From NCBI GenBank assembly GCA_034440455.1, contig JAWXCB010000014.1:1-42073 (forward strand): a stretch of 42,073 nucleotides of DNA, written 5' to 3'. The DNA is from JAWXCB01 sp034440455 (GTDB lineage Bacteria > Bacteroidota > Bacteroidia > Chitinophagales > CAIOSU01). The notes beneath the pieces were generated by a model that worked only from the letters and a program-made list of their open reading frames with translations, was not told the DNA's origin and ran no database searches. Below, piece by piece: positions 22,550 to 30,959 of the stretch. Numbering within the stretch: the first letter of the stretch is position 1; every line of letters starts with the position of its first letter. The translations under genes and the position numbers were made by a program.

Positions 22550-24286
22550 TTACCCTAAAACATGCCGCTTCACCGCCCGCGTGATGAAACGCACCTTTTC
22601 GCCCAGCGGAAAGCGGCTGAGGCTCACCTTCACAACGCCCTTGGTGAGCATTGTTTTCTTGCTGTAATCAATATTTACGTCCACAAGAACGGGCCTTCCT
22701 TCACCGGAAACTTTCAATGCTTCTGCGATTACTTTTTCTATTTCGTTGTCATTTTGCATGGAAATAAAATGCGCGCCCGTTGCAATGGCAACGCCTTCCA
22801 CATTCAGCTTGCCAATCACTGTACATGTCTTGCGGTTCAGCGGCACTGATTGGAACTGTGAAATTTGCCCCAACTCGCCATCATGAAACACAAACACCAT
22901 CGGGGCAACGCTATAAGTTGCGGCAGTAATCAAATCCATGCCCGTCATCATGAATGCGCCATCGCCAACAATCGCCACCACCTGCTTATCAGGGTTTGCT
23001 AATTTGGTTCCAATCGAAGCAGGCACACAATAGCCCATGCAATTAAAATCCGTAGGAGAAATAATGTGGCGCGGTTTATACACCGGATAAAGCTCTGCCC
23101 CAAGAAACGTGTGGTTGCCATCATCCAAAACCATAATCGCATCGTCATTCGTTTTCTCGCGCAATACTTTGAAGAAATGCCCCGGAGAAACGATGTCGTT
23201 TTTCTTCGCGCCTAACCATTCATTGAAATAATCATCGTTATCTTTTTTCAGTTGTGCGCCCAACGCATTGTAATCTCTTGGCGATTTGAAATTCCTTGCG
23301 TTCAATTCTTCCCACACTGCTTTTAAAACTTCTGTTGCATCGCCCTGAATTGCAATTGTTGCTTTGTAATTCTTATCAAAAACTTCTTTATTGATGTCAA
23401 TATGAATCAGAGTTTCGGGAATCGTCATGCCATAGCTTCCCGTTGCCAATTCAGCAAAGCGGCAACCCACAGCGAGCAGCGCATCACAATTCTCAAATGC
23501 TTTCTGCGCTGAAGGCTTTGCCGAAGGACCAAACCCCACGCAGGTGAACATCGGATGATTCGCAGGGAAAGAACTCTTACCCTGTAACGTAGTAGAAACA
23601 GGCGCAACCAATTTTTCCGAAATCTTCGCAGTGTAATCCGAAGCGTCCACCGCGCCCCACCCTACATAGATGCCGGGTTTCTTTGCAGCAACGAGAATAT
23701 CAACCACCTGCTTCACTTTCGCCAAATCAAAGGAAGGAGTCATCACACTCTTTTTGTAAAGCGGCATTTCCGCAACTTCGCCCTGAAAGAGTTGCACCTC
23801 AATCGGCAATTCAATAAACACCGGACCCGGCTCACCTGAAATAGCAAGTTCATACGCTTTGTAAATCGTTGGGATAATGTCCTCATGTTTCTCAGGGCGG
23901 AAATAACCTTTCGTGACAGCCGCAGTGAGTTTCTGCTGGTCAAGCTGGTGAAGTTGATAATGCCTGCCTGTATCTCTGCGCGTGCCGCCTGTGATAATGA
24001 GCATCGGTATGCCATCAAGAAATGCTTCACCGATGCCGCTCATCGCATGTGTTGTTCCCGCAGCAGGCACAAGCACACACGTGCCAATAGAATCAGAAGT
24101 GCGCGATACCGCATCAGCCGCAAAAGATGCGCAGCCTTCGTGCGTTACAAGTATCGGAGTGATTTGCTCCGACTTGTTCAGTTCGTCATACAACTCCGTG
24201 TTATGTACGCCCGGAATGCCGAACGTATATTTCACCCCGATTTGCTCCAGCGCAAACACCGCCAGCGTAGAACCTTGCTTTTTCAT
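22550..24286 (-). CDS. Thiamine diphosphate-dependent enzyme (acetolactate synthase-like)
   Basis: About 578 residues with the three-domain ThDP fold. The N-terminal Pyr domain has the catalytic Glu at 50 (in VTHEGCASFAADA). A central nucleotide-type domain follows (about 195-330), then the PP domain with GDG at 441-443. The usual Asn about 27 residues after GDG is replaced by an 'HDGELG' context. The family makes or breaks bonds next to a keto group (acetolactate synthase, sulfoacetaldehyde acetyltransferase, 2-keto-acid decarboxylases). I cannot say which, because no ilvN or ilvC lies nearby. I chose the ATG at 24286 where the family consensus begins, not the start 27 codons upstream. Confidence 0.88.
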   Translation of the reverse strand: MKKQGSTLAVFALEQIGVKYTFGIPGVHNTELYDELNKSEQITPILVTHEGCASFAADAVSRTSDSIGTCVLVPAAGTTHAMSGIGEAFLDGIPMLIITGGTRRDTGRHYQLHQLDQQKLTAAVTKGYFRPEKHEDIIPTIYKAYELAISGEPGPVFIELPIEVQLFQGEVAEMPLYKKSVMTPSFDLAKVKQVVDILVAAKKPGIYVGWGAVDASDYTAKISEKLVAPVSTTLQGKSSFPANHPMFTCVGFGPSAKPSAQKAFENCDALLAVGCRFAELATGSYGMTIPETLIHIDINKEVFDKNYKATIAIQGDATEVLKAVWEELNARNFKSPRDYNALGAQLKKDNDDYFNEWLGAKKNDIVSPGHFFKVLREKTNDDAIMVLDDGNHTFLGAELYPVYKPRHIISPTDFNCMGYCVPASIGTKLANPDKQVVAIVGDGAFMMTGMDLITAATYSVAPMVFVFHDGELGQISQFQSVPLNRKTCTVIGKLNVEGVAIATGAHFISMQNDNEIEKVIAEALKVSGEGRPVLVDVNIDYSKKTMLTKGVVKVSLSRFPLGEKVRFITRAVKRHVLG

Positions 24287-24304
24287 GACTCTGTGATTTG
24301 AGGA

Positions 24305-24312
24305 TAAAGATA
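24305..24312 (-). promoter_or_regulatory. Possible -7 element of the ThDP enzyme gene
   Basis: The minus strand reads TATCTTTA, one base from TAnnTTTG, 19 bases before the ATG at 24286. Confidence 0.35.
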
Positions 24313-24364
24313 ATGAATTGACCGTGTGCTTGCGCTTAAAGTCCTGTTGCACAATTGCTCTGCC

Positions 24365-24500
24365 CACCTATGGGATTCTTGTTTTTAGTTTGAAATCTTG
24401 AGTTGTTCTTCTCAACACGCAACACGCCACCCTCAACACTCATTTGGCGCGTACTTATCTCCTTTCCTTCTCGTGTCGTTTTAGTGGCGAAGCTCGTCAG
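24365..24500. repeat. Dispersed degenerate intergenic repeat
   Basis: The gap between two divergent genes holds low-complexity text including CTCAACACTCATTTGGCGCG and repeated 'CAACAC' words. Its minus strand shares GTACGCGCCA and a GCCACnAAAA...ACGAG block with 19760-19800. I see no gene in the 322-base gap; the ATG of the rightward PKD gene follows at 24609. Confidence 0.45.
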
Positions 24501-24608
24501 GAGCGCATCAGTATTTTTTAGCAAACAAACATTTACACTACACTCTGCCTTTGCACCTTTGCCTGAAATAGAATTCATAGTATTTTCACACTCCGAAAAA
24601 TAACAACC

Positions 24609-26813
24609 ATGAAAAATATCCTGACTGTAATTCTACTGAGCGTTGCATATACCACCAACATTTTTTCCCAATGCACTCCTCCTTCTCCCACAGGCAACCC
24701 GGGGTTGTCGCCTGCCCCTGCAAACGTGCCTTGCCTCGAGCGCGGAGTGCCGTATGATTACACTTTGAATTTTGAAAACTTCAGCAGCTTCAATTGCTCC
24801 GGCTTTAGCGTAAGCATTAATTCCGCTACGATTGACGACCTTGATAATCTTCCTTGCGGAATCACCTGGCAGGCTGACCAATCTTCTTATACTGCCGGGG
24901 AGACAGGATGTATCAGAATCACAGGAACAACTACAGATGTCGTAGGGCAATATCCGCTCACTGTTTCCATGACTTTTAATTTAAACATTCTCGGTAGCCC
25001 TTACACCGTGAGCGGCAGTATTCCCGACCTCATTCAGCAAATGACAGCCGTTGGTTGCAGTGCGCCAAGCATCAACACAAACTATTTCTCACGAGTGATT
25101 GACCCGGGAACATGTCCCGCTATCGGCACGCTCCCAAATGGAACTTCAAGCGGAACCACTTGTCCGCCAACTCAGCAAATCGCAGTTTCCATTTCAGGAA
25201 ACAATACCATCTGCAATGGCGCATCCACAACGCTCACTGCAAACGTGACGAATTCCACAGGCACCGTAACCTACGCATGGAGCACAAGCGACAACACTGC
25301 GTCTGTTAATGTAAGCCCAACAACAACTACATCTTATACAGTAACAGTAACTGACCAAAACGGAAGCGCTACGGCTTCAACATCCGTTACTGTTAATCAA
25401 GAACCAAATGCAGCGTTCACCGCTGCCACTTTAGGAACTACTGCAACAATCACCAACACTACAACAGGCGCAACTTCTTATTCATGGGATTTTGGTGACA
25501 GCCAAACAAGCACTGCGCAAAATCCTCCGGCACATACGTATTCATCAAACGGAACATTTACCATCACGCTGATTGCAACTAACAGTTGCGGAAGTGATAC
25601 CGCCACGCAGCAAGTAACGATTAGCGGTGGAAGTGGTCCATCAGTTTCCATTTCAGGGAACACTACGATTTGTTCAGGTGAATCCACTGCGCTTACCGCA
25701 AATGTTACTAATTCCACGGGCACCATAACATACGCATGGAGCACAAGCGGCAACACGGCTTCTATTAATGTAAGCCCAACGACAACCACATCTTATACAG
25801 TAACAGTAACTGACCAAAACGGCAGCGCTACGGCATCAACATCTGTTACTGTTAATCAAGAACCGAATGCTGCTTTCACCGCTACCACTTCAGGAATTTC
25901 TGCAACAATCACCAACACCACAACAGGTGCAACTTCTTATTCCTGGGATTTTGGCGACACGCAAACAAGCGCTGCGCAAAATCCCCCGGCACATACGTAT
26001 TCCTCAACCGGAACTTTCACTATCACACTAATCGCAACCAACAGCTGTGGCAACGATACTGCAACACAGCAGGTAACGATTAGCGGTGGAAGCGGTCCCT
26101 CTGTTTCTGTTTCAGGAAATACTACGATTTGTGCAGGAGAATCAACCACGCTCACAGCAAATCCTTCTAATGCTACGGGAACGATTGCTTATGCCTGGAG
26201 TACGGGCGGCACTACGTCATCCTTCAATGTAAGTCCAACAAGCTCCACCACTTATTCTGTAACCATCACTGCGCAAAACGGCAGCGCAACTGCTTCAGCA
26301 ATCGTTACGGTGAATCCAAAACCAAATGCTGTTTTTGCTGCTTCAACATCGGGCGCGGTTGCAACAATCACTAACGCAACTACCAATTCCACTTCTTATT
26401 TGTGGAATTTCGGAGACGGGCAAACAAGCGCAGCACAAAATCCTACCGCCCACGCTTATACATCAAGTGGAAATTTTCCGATTACGCTGATAGCCACAAG
26501 CGATTGCGGCTCCGATACTGCAATCCAGATTGTAAATATTATTGGTGTTGGAATCAGCAGCATTGCCCCCAGCCCGATTGCGCTTAAAATTTATCCCAAC
26601 CCATTTAGCTCAACTGCAACTGTTGAAGCAGAAAACATTACCGGAGCTTTTGATTTTGCACTTTACTCGATTACCGGCTTGAAAGTGTATGAGCGAACCG
26701 GACTGACCGAACATAAATTCACGATAGATAGAAACTCGCTTGCGCAAGGCGTTTACTTCATCGAAGTGCGAAATGAGAAAATACTTGGAAGAAAGAAGCT
26801 GGTGATTTACTAA
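24609..26813 (+). CDS. T9SS-secreted PKD/Ig repeat protein with three 459-bp tandem repeats
   Basis: A 734-residue secreted protein. Signal peptide at 1-21 ('MKNILTVILLSVAYTTNIFS'); a unique N-terminal domain (about 22-190); then three tandem 153-residue units. Each unit is an Ig-like domain ('TAYSVTVTDQNGSATAS' type) and a PKD domain ('SYSWDFGD'). The last ~75 residues are a T9SS type A sorting domain: 'LKIYPNPFSSTATVE', 'ITGLKVYER', 'LAQGVYFIEVRNEK', ending 'GRKKLVIY'. The repeat boundaries at DNA level are 25185, 25644 and 26103, exactly 459 bases apart. Units 1 and 2 are nearly identical, and unit 3 is more diverged. It is probably a surface adhesin or matrix protein; no enzyme domain is visible. 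Confidence 0.9.
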   Translation: MKNILTVILLSVAYTTNIFSQCTPPSPTGNPGLSPAPANVPCLERGVPYDYTLNFENFSSFNCSGFSVSINSATIDDLDNLPCGITWQADQSSYTAGETGCIRITGTTTDVVGQYPLTVSMTFNLNILGSPYTVSGSIPDLIQQMTAVGCSAPSINTNYFSRVIDPGTCPAIGTLPNGTSSGTTCPPTQQIAVSISGNNTICNGASTTLTANVTNSTGTVTYAWSTSDNTASVNVSPTTTTSYTVTVTDQNGSATASTSVTVNQEPNAAFTAATLGTTATITNTTTGATSYSWDFGDSQTSTAQNPPAHTYSSNGTFTITLIATNSCGSDTATQQVTISGGSGPSVSISGNTTICSGESTALTANVTNSTGTITYAWSTSGNTASINVSPTTTTSYTVTVTDQNGSATASTSVTVNQEPNAAFTATTSGISATITNTTTGATSYSWDFGDTQTSAAQNPPAHTYSSTGTFTITLIATNSCGNDTATQQVTISGGSGPSVSVSGNTTICAGESTTLTANPSNATGTIAYAWSTGGTTSSFNVSPTSSTTYSVTITAQNGSATASAIVTVNPKPNAVFAASTSGAVATITNATTNSTSYLWNFGDGQTSAAQNPTAHAYTSSGNFPITLIATSDCGSDTAIQIVNIIGVGISSIAPSPIALKIYPNPFSSTATVEAENITGAFDFALYSITGLKVYERTGLTEHKFTIDRNSLAQGVYFIEVRNEKILGRKKLVIY
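25185..26540 (+). repeat. Three in-frame 459-bp tandem repeats
   Basis: The GTTTCnnTTTCAGG block recurs at 25185, 25644 and 26103, a constant 459-base (153-codon) period. The high identity of units 1 and 2 suggests recent duplication or gene conversion, so repeat number may vary between strains. Confidence 0.85.
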
Positions 26814-26920
26814 TAACTGAATAAAAACATCCAGTGTTCTACTTCGACATTTTATAATATTTCCAGCAGGAAAAAGTAAAATATCTTGTAGTAGGAGGCT
26901 TTGCTGTTTATCCGCATGGT

Positions 26921-27343
26921 GTGCCAAGAGTAACAAACGATTTGGATGTAATCATCTCATTTGATTCTGAAAATATACGCAAGGTGCAAAAAGCGATGGC
27001 TTCATTGGGATATGTGCCTCGCTTGCAAGGGGTAAAAGCAAAAGACCTTGCCAATAAAGTAATTTTAGAGGATTGGATAAAAAACAGAAATATGCTGGTC
27101 TTTACGTTCTTTCAACCTGTATCGCATTACAGGCAATTGGATATTTTATTGGTGCATCCACTTGATTTCAAAGCGGCTTACAGTAGAAAAATAACAACCA
27201 AAGCGGAAGGAATTAAAATCAATACTGTATGCGCTGATGACTTGATTGAAATGAAAGAATATAGCGGAAGAAAGCAAGACCTAAGCGATATCGAACATTT
27301 GAAACGCGCGGCTAAAATCAATGGCGACAAAAAGAAAAAATAA
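26921..27343 (+). CDS. Nucleotidyltransferase (MNT/AbiEii-like), N-terminus interrupted
   Basis: A 140-residue protein from a GTG start. It contains the nucleotidyltransferase-fold motif 'RVTNDLDVIISF' (the D-x-D-type metal site) and 'QLDILLVHPLDF' (third acidic residue), and ends in a helical, lysine-rich tail. The expected first strand and GG motif are encoded just upstream in the same frame ('VKYLVVGGFAVYPHG', from 26876) but without a good start, and TAA at 26855 cuts the frame. Relatives normally begin about 15 residues before 'VKYLVVGG', so the gene may be N-terminally damaged or start at an unusual codon. It overlaps the next gene by 23 bases. Such proteins are often toxin-antitoxin or abortive-infection components. 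Confidence 0.7.
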   Translation: MPRVTNDLDVIISFDSENIRKVQKAMASLGYVPRLQGVKAKDLANKVILEDWIKNRNMLVFTFFQPVSHYRQLDILLVHPLDFKAAYSRKITTKAEGIKINTVCADDLIEMKEYSGRKQDLSDIEHLKRAAKINGDKKKK

Positions 27344-27512
27344 ACCCAAAGGGTTCAATTACTACCTTGAAGACGAGCAACTGCTTGCATTCAGTAAATG
27401 GTCTTTGGTGGAAAAGCTCACATGGCTGGAAGAGATTAATGAATTCATGAGCAGGGTTCAAACGAAACAATCAGCCCGCGTGATGGAAATGTTCAAAAGC
27501 GGCAAAATTTAA
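27321..27512 (+). CDS. Small partner protein of the nucleotidyltransferase
   Basis: A 63-residue protein that overlaps the nucleotidyltransferase gene by 23 bases, which points to coupled translation. It has a basic start (MATKRKNKPKG) and a helix with 'LLAFSKWSLVEKLTWLEEIN' and 'EFMSRVQTKQ'. The pattern L-x-x-E/K-L-x-W-L-E-E-x-x-E-F is known from small proteins encoded beside MNT-type nucleotidyltransferases in many bacteria. It could be an antitoxin or an assembly partner; no assay can be inferred from sequence. It ends 5 bases before the convergent flavoprotein gene. Confidence 0.65.
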   Translation: MATKRKNKPKGFNYYLEDEQLLAFSKWSLVEKLTWLEEINEFMSRVQTKQSARVMEMFKSGKI

Positions 27513-27517
27513 TAATC

Positions 27518-29149
27518 CTAAACTTTTTCCCCCGCAATACTCTTTGCAGTCATTCTGCCAGTCAGCACGCAGCCCCCGAGGAATGTTCCTTCCAATGAGC
27601 CGATACCGTGCATGCCGCCACCACCAAAGCCTGCGCATTCGCCAACGGCATATAAGCCATCAATCGGTTCTTGTTTTCCATTCACGGGTTTGGTGAGAAC
27701 TTTTCCTTCTAAATCGGTTTGAATGCCGCCAATGGTTTTTCTCGAAAGAATAAATTCACGAATGGCAATCAGCGGATAGGCATTCTTGTCGTCAATCTTT
27801 TGAAACTTGCATGTGCGCACTCTATCGCCCCGATATTGCCGCGCGTGTGCGATACGCCTCAGTTGCTCATCATCATGAAAAGCGGGACCACGCTCAATAT
27901 GCGCGTCATACGTTTTGATGCCATCGCGCAAAAGATTTACATCCACATCCTTTGTTCCCTGCAATGCGTTCATCTTTTCGGCAAGCTCTTCAATGGAGGT
28001 TGCGGTGACAAAATCCACGCAGTTGTCAAGCATGTCATGCACGAGTTTCCGGTTGCCCCACAAAATCACAGAGAGAAATTGCAGCCAGTTTTTATTGCGG
28101 ATTGCTTCATTTGATTCTGAGCCTGAAACTGCAAACTCCTTGTATGCGATTTTCAGATTCAACACCTGCCACGAATATTTTTTCTCTTGCTTGCAGATTT
28201 GCTCCACGCAAAAGCGCGTGTCATAAGCTGTCACGAGTGGAATCGGTCCGATGCGCTCGCCTTTATAATTCATCCACAAAGCCGATTTACACGGCACAAG
28301 ACTCAATCCGTGATTTTCTCTTTTTGGTCGTGGATGATGCACGCCTGCCGCATAGGGCCACGACCATTCGAGATGCGTAACATTTGCGTTGTATTTTTCA
28401 GCAACGTCATGCAAATCTCCCTGCGCATATTTATGCGAGCCGTTCAAAATAATTTCAGGTGGCTTGCCCCACGGCTTATACCATTGCTTCTTCACCCGCT
28501 CGATGTTGCCGCCCATTCCGCCTGCTGCGACAACGACAACATCCGAATCAATGCGAAACGGCTCATTTGTTTCTTCATTCACACCGACAAGACCAGATGC
28601 TTTTTTATTGGTAAAAGAAATATCGGTGACTTTATGTCGAAACAAAATTTCAAGATTGCCCTTCTTCGCATGGTTGAGCAAATGCTGCATCATCGTTGTT
28701 GCCAACCCATAACCGGTGCCCCACACCATGTGAAAGCGCGGCACAGAATTGCCCGGCTTGAACATGCCGCGCTCTACCCAATGCACCACCGGAAAATAAC
28801 TGATGCCGTGTTTGCGTAGCCACCAGAACACATCTTCCGTGCAGCGCGTCACATAATTTTCCGCGTGTTTTTTTTGCCACACATCTTCCTCTTCAAATTC
28901 AGCTACGGAAAACCAATCGCGCAGCGCAAGGTCAACGCTGTCTTTGATTCCGTTTCTGCGTTGGTAAGGCGTGTCAACAAAAAACATTCCTCCGAAAGAT
29001 TCCTTTGCCAATCCGCCAAAATTTTCCTGCGCATCGCGCTCTACGATAGTTACTTTTTTACCATAGTTCAGCAACTCAAACGCAGTGATAATTCCGGCAA
29101 TTCCGCCACCTGCAATGGCGACTTCGGTTTTGTAAGATTTATCGGGCAT
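27518..29149 (-). CDS. FAD-binding dehydrogenase (fumarate reductase flavoprotein-like, COG3573 type)
   Basis: A 543-residue flavoprotein. The N-terminal Rossmann motif 'VAIAGGGIAGIITAFELL' (about 10-27) ends in 'TIVERD', the FAD-ribose-binding acidic pair. A central substrate domain follows (about 180-430, with 'GGMGGNIERVKKQWYKPWGK' and 'VVVVAAGG'). The C-terminal FAD-capping part 'GLYAVGECAGFGGGGMHGIG' fits the fumarate reductase/KstD superfamily. These enzymes remove or add hydrogen at a C-C bond; the substrate (steroid-like, dicarboxylate or other) cannot be assigned. I chose the ATG at 29149, where the family begins, over a start 30 codons upstream. A possible -7 element, TATTTTTA, lies at 29167. 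Confidence 0.88.
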   Translation of the reverse strand: MPDKSYKTEVAIAGGGIAGIITAFELLNYGKKVTIVERDAQENFGGLAKESFGGMFFVDTPYQRRNGIKDSVDLALRDWFSVAEFEEEDVWQKKHAENYVTRCTEDVFWWLRKHGISYFPVVHWVERGMFKPGNSVPRFHMVWGTGYGLATTMMQHLLNHAKKGNLEILFRHKVTDISFTNKKASGLVGVNEETNEPFRIDSDVVVVAAGGMGGNIERVKKQWYKPWGKPPEIILNGSHKYAQGDLHDVAEKYNANVTHLEWSWPYAAGVHHPRPKRENHGLSLVPCKSALWMNYKGERIGPIPLVTAYDTRFCVEQICKQEKKYSWQVLNLKIAYKEFAVSGSESNEAIRNKNWLQFLSVILWGNRKLVHDMLDNCVDFVTATSIEELAEKMNALQGTKDVDVNLLRDGIKTYDAHIERGPAFHDDEQLRRIAHARQYRGDRVRTCKFQKIDDKNAYPLIAIREFILSRKTIGGIQTDLEGKVLTKPVNGKQEPIDGLYAVGECAGFGGGGMHGIGSLEGTFLGGCVLTGRMTAKSIAGEKV

Positions 29150-29166
29150 GGTGATTTGGTAAAGGA

Positions 29167-29174
29167 TAAAAATA
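29167..29174 (-). promoter_or_regulatory. Possible -7 element of the flavoprotein gene
   Basis: The minus strand reads TATTTTTA, 18 bases before the ATG at 29149. It matches TAnnTTTG except for the last base. Confidence 0.3.
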
Positions 29175-29244
29175 GAAAGAAGGATTGGAATTTGGCTATC
29201 GCAGTATTCGTAGTTTAATGTTTTTGCCAAAGCGAACAAAAAGA

Positions 29245-29360
29245 AGAGGCTGTCTTAAAAGTAAAAATCTCACGCAAAGGCGCAAAATTCGCCAAGCATA
29301 GATTATTGAAATTTAAGCCTTTGCGTGAGACTAATATGGGTGACTTATGAGACAGACTCT
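29245..29360. mobile_element. MITE-like 116-bp inverted-repeat element
   Basis: The ends AGAGGCTGTCTTAAAAGT and, reading inward on the other strand, AGAGTCTGTCTCATAAGT match at 15 of 18 bases and resemble the ends of common Bacteroidota insertion sequences. Inside is a perfect 14-bp inverted repeat, TCTCACGCAAAGGC (29268-29281) and GCCTTTGCGTGAGA (29317-29330). No transposase is encoded. It lies in the ~540-base gap between the flavoprotein and pyrC-like genes. Confidence 0.55.
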
Positions 29361-29497
29361 CTTTCTTAAATTCCATCAAGGAATTATAATTAAGGCATCG
29401 CGAAGGCAACTATGCTTGTCCACGAACCAGGTTGGTTAAAGAGTCTGTTCAACAAACTGTGTCAATGTGAAAATTTATTTTATAACCTGTCTTAAGG

Positions 29498-29540
29498 CGC
29501 TTATTACCTGTCGGGAATGGCTTTCGACATGCAATAAGAG
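29498..29540. repeat. Imperfect inverted repeat in intergenic region
   Basis: TTATTACCTGTCG pairs imperfectly with TTATTGCATGTCG on the other strand around AATGGC. No other feature is clear between 29361 and 29687 apart from a short AGAGTCTGTTCAACA block near 29440 that resembles the MITE end. Confidence 0.35.
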
Positions 29541-29687
29541 GCTCGGGATGATTAATGAACGGGCGGGGGAGGTTGGGATGGGGTGAGGCGGTCAAAATAG
29601 CAATTTTCAGAACTGCCCTTAAGCCCCTCGATGCAAGCGCATCCGCCAACTTCGCAAAAACTTCACTATTTTCGCCCTTGCGCACCA

Positions 29688-30956
29688 ATGAATCTTTTCA
29701 TCCGCTCCGCCCGCATTATTGACCCCGCCTCCAAGCATCATTTACAAACGAAGGATATTGTTATTGAACGTGGCGTAATTGCGCAAATCGGCTCGAAACT
29801 TAAAAACGAAAAAGGCTATAAGGAGGTTGCTTCGCGCAACCTGAGCGTGTCGCCCGGCTGGGTGGATCTGTTCTCGCACTTTGCCGACCCGGGCTACGAG
29901 CACAAAGAAGATATTTTCAGCGGCATCAAAGCCGCTGCCACTGGCGGCTTCACCACGGTGTGCGTGATGCCGAACACGAAACCCGCGCTGCACTCGAAAT
30001 CTGAAGTGGAATATATCATCAGCAAATCGCGGGGGGCGCTAGTGGATGTGAAGCCGATTGGCGCGGTGAGCCGCAACTGCGAGGGACACGACATCACCGA
30101 AATTTATGACATGCACCGCGCAGGGGCAATCGCTTTTTCTGACGGCATCCTCTCTTCGGTGAGCGCGGGGCTGATGTTGCGCAGTTTGCTTTATGTAAAA
30201 CCATTTGGCGGATTAATCATCAGTCATCCTGACGAGCACAGCATTCGCGGCAGCGGCTTGGTGAATGAAGGCGCGCTGAGCGTGATGATGGGCGTTCCGG
30301 GCATTCCCGCAATTTCCGAAGAACTGATGGTGGTGCGCGACCTCTATCTTGCCGAATACACCAACTCAAGAATTCATTTTGCCTTCCTGTCATCGGCAGG
30401 CTCGCTGGAGCATATCCGCAGGGCAAAAGCGAAAGGCATTCAAGTGACGTGTTCGGTGAGTCCTTACAACTTACTGTTGCAAGATGATGCGGTGGTTGAT
30501 TTTGATACAAACTATAAAACGCTGCCTGCGCTGAAAACGAAAAACGATGTGAAGGCATTGCTGAAAGGGCTTACCGATGGCGTGATTGATACGATAGCTT
30601 CCCTGCACATTCCGCAGGATATTGAATCAAAAAAAGTAGAATTTGATTTTGCCGACTTCGGCATGATTGGGTTGGAAACCGCGTATGCTGCGGCAAACAC
30701 CGCGCTGGGTAACAAGAGGAGTGATGAATTGCTGGTGGAGAAATTGTGTTTCGCCCCCGCAAAAATTCTCGGCATTGCACCGGGCGCGATTGCGCAGGAT
30801 GCGAAAGCAAACCTGACGCTGTTTGATAATTCCGTGGAGTGGACATTTGAGGAAACGCACATTCAATCAAAATCGAAGAACACGCCTTTCACGGGAAAAA
30901 AATTTACGGGCAAGGCGCTGGGCGTTTTTAACAACAATCAACTGCATTTAAGCTAA
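29688..30956 (+). CDS. Dihydroorotase-like amidohydrolase with degenerate metal site
   Basis: A 422-residue member of the dihydroorotase family (amidohydrolase superfamily). The start 'MNLFIRSARIIDPASKH' and 'VSPGWVDLFSHFADPGYEHK' align with the family. The expected D-x-H-x-H metal motif is D-L-F-S-H, so one His is Phe. The later HxSS ligand is 'RIHFAFLSS' with Phe, and the final D-x-H 'DAIATDHAPH' is 'DTIASLHIPQD', with the catalytic Asp replaced by Ser. The lysine ligand is not identifiable. Known Bacteroidota homologues share similar changes, so it may be a non-catalytic partner of aspartate transcarbamoylase or use another mechanism. It starts the operon with DUF4199 and a glycosyltransferase. 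Confidence 0.85.
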   Translation: MNLFIRSARIIDPASKHHLQTKDIVIERGVIAQIGSKLKNEKGYKEVASRNLSVSPGWVDLFSHFADPGYEHKEDIFSGIKAAATGGFTTVCVMPNTKPALHSKSEVEYIISKSRGALVDVKPIGAVSRNCEGHDITEIYDMHRAGAIAFSDGILSSVSAGLMLRSLLYVKPFGGLIISHPDEHSIRGSGLVNEGALSVMMGVPGIPAISEELMVVRDLYLAEYTNSRIHFAFLSSAGSLEHIRRAKAKGIQVTCSVSPYNLLLQDDAVVDFDTNYKTLPALKTKNDVKALLKGLTDGVIDTIASLHIPQDIESKKVEFDFADFGMIGLETAYAAANTALGNKRSDELLVEKLCFAPAKILGIAPGAIAQDAKANLTLFDNSVEWTFEETHIQSKSKNTPFTGKKFTGKALGVFNNNQLHLS

Positions 30957-30959
30957 CCC

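Noticed and set aside
28187..28819. 210-codon rightward frame opposite the flavoprotein gene
   Set aside because: Long but antisense to a well-supported FAD enzyme; the composition is that of a shadow frame (Cys/His/Arg-rich).
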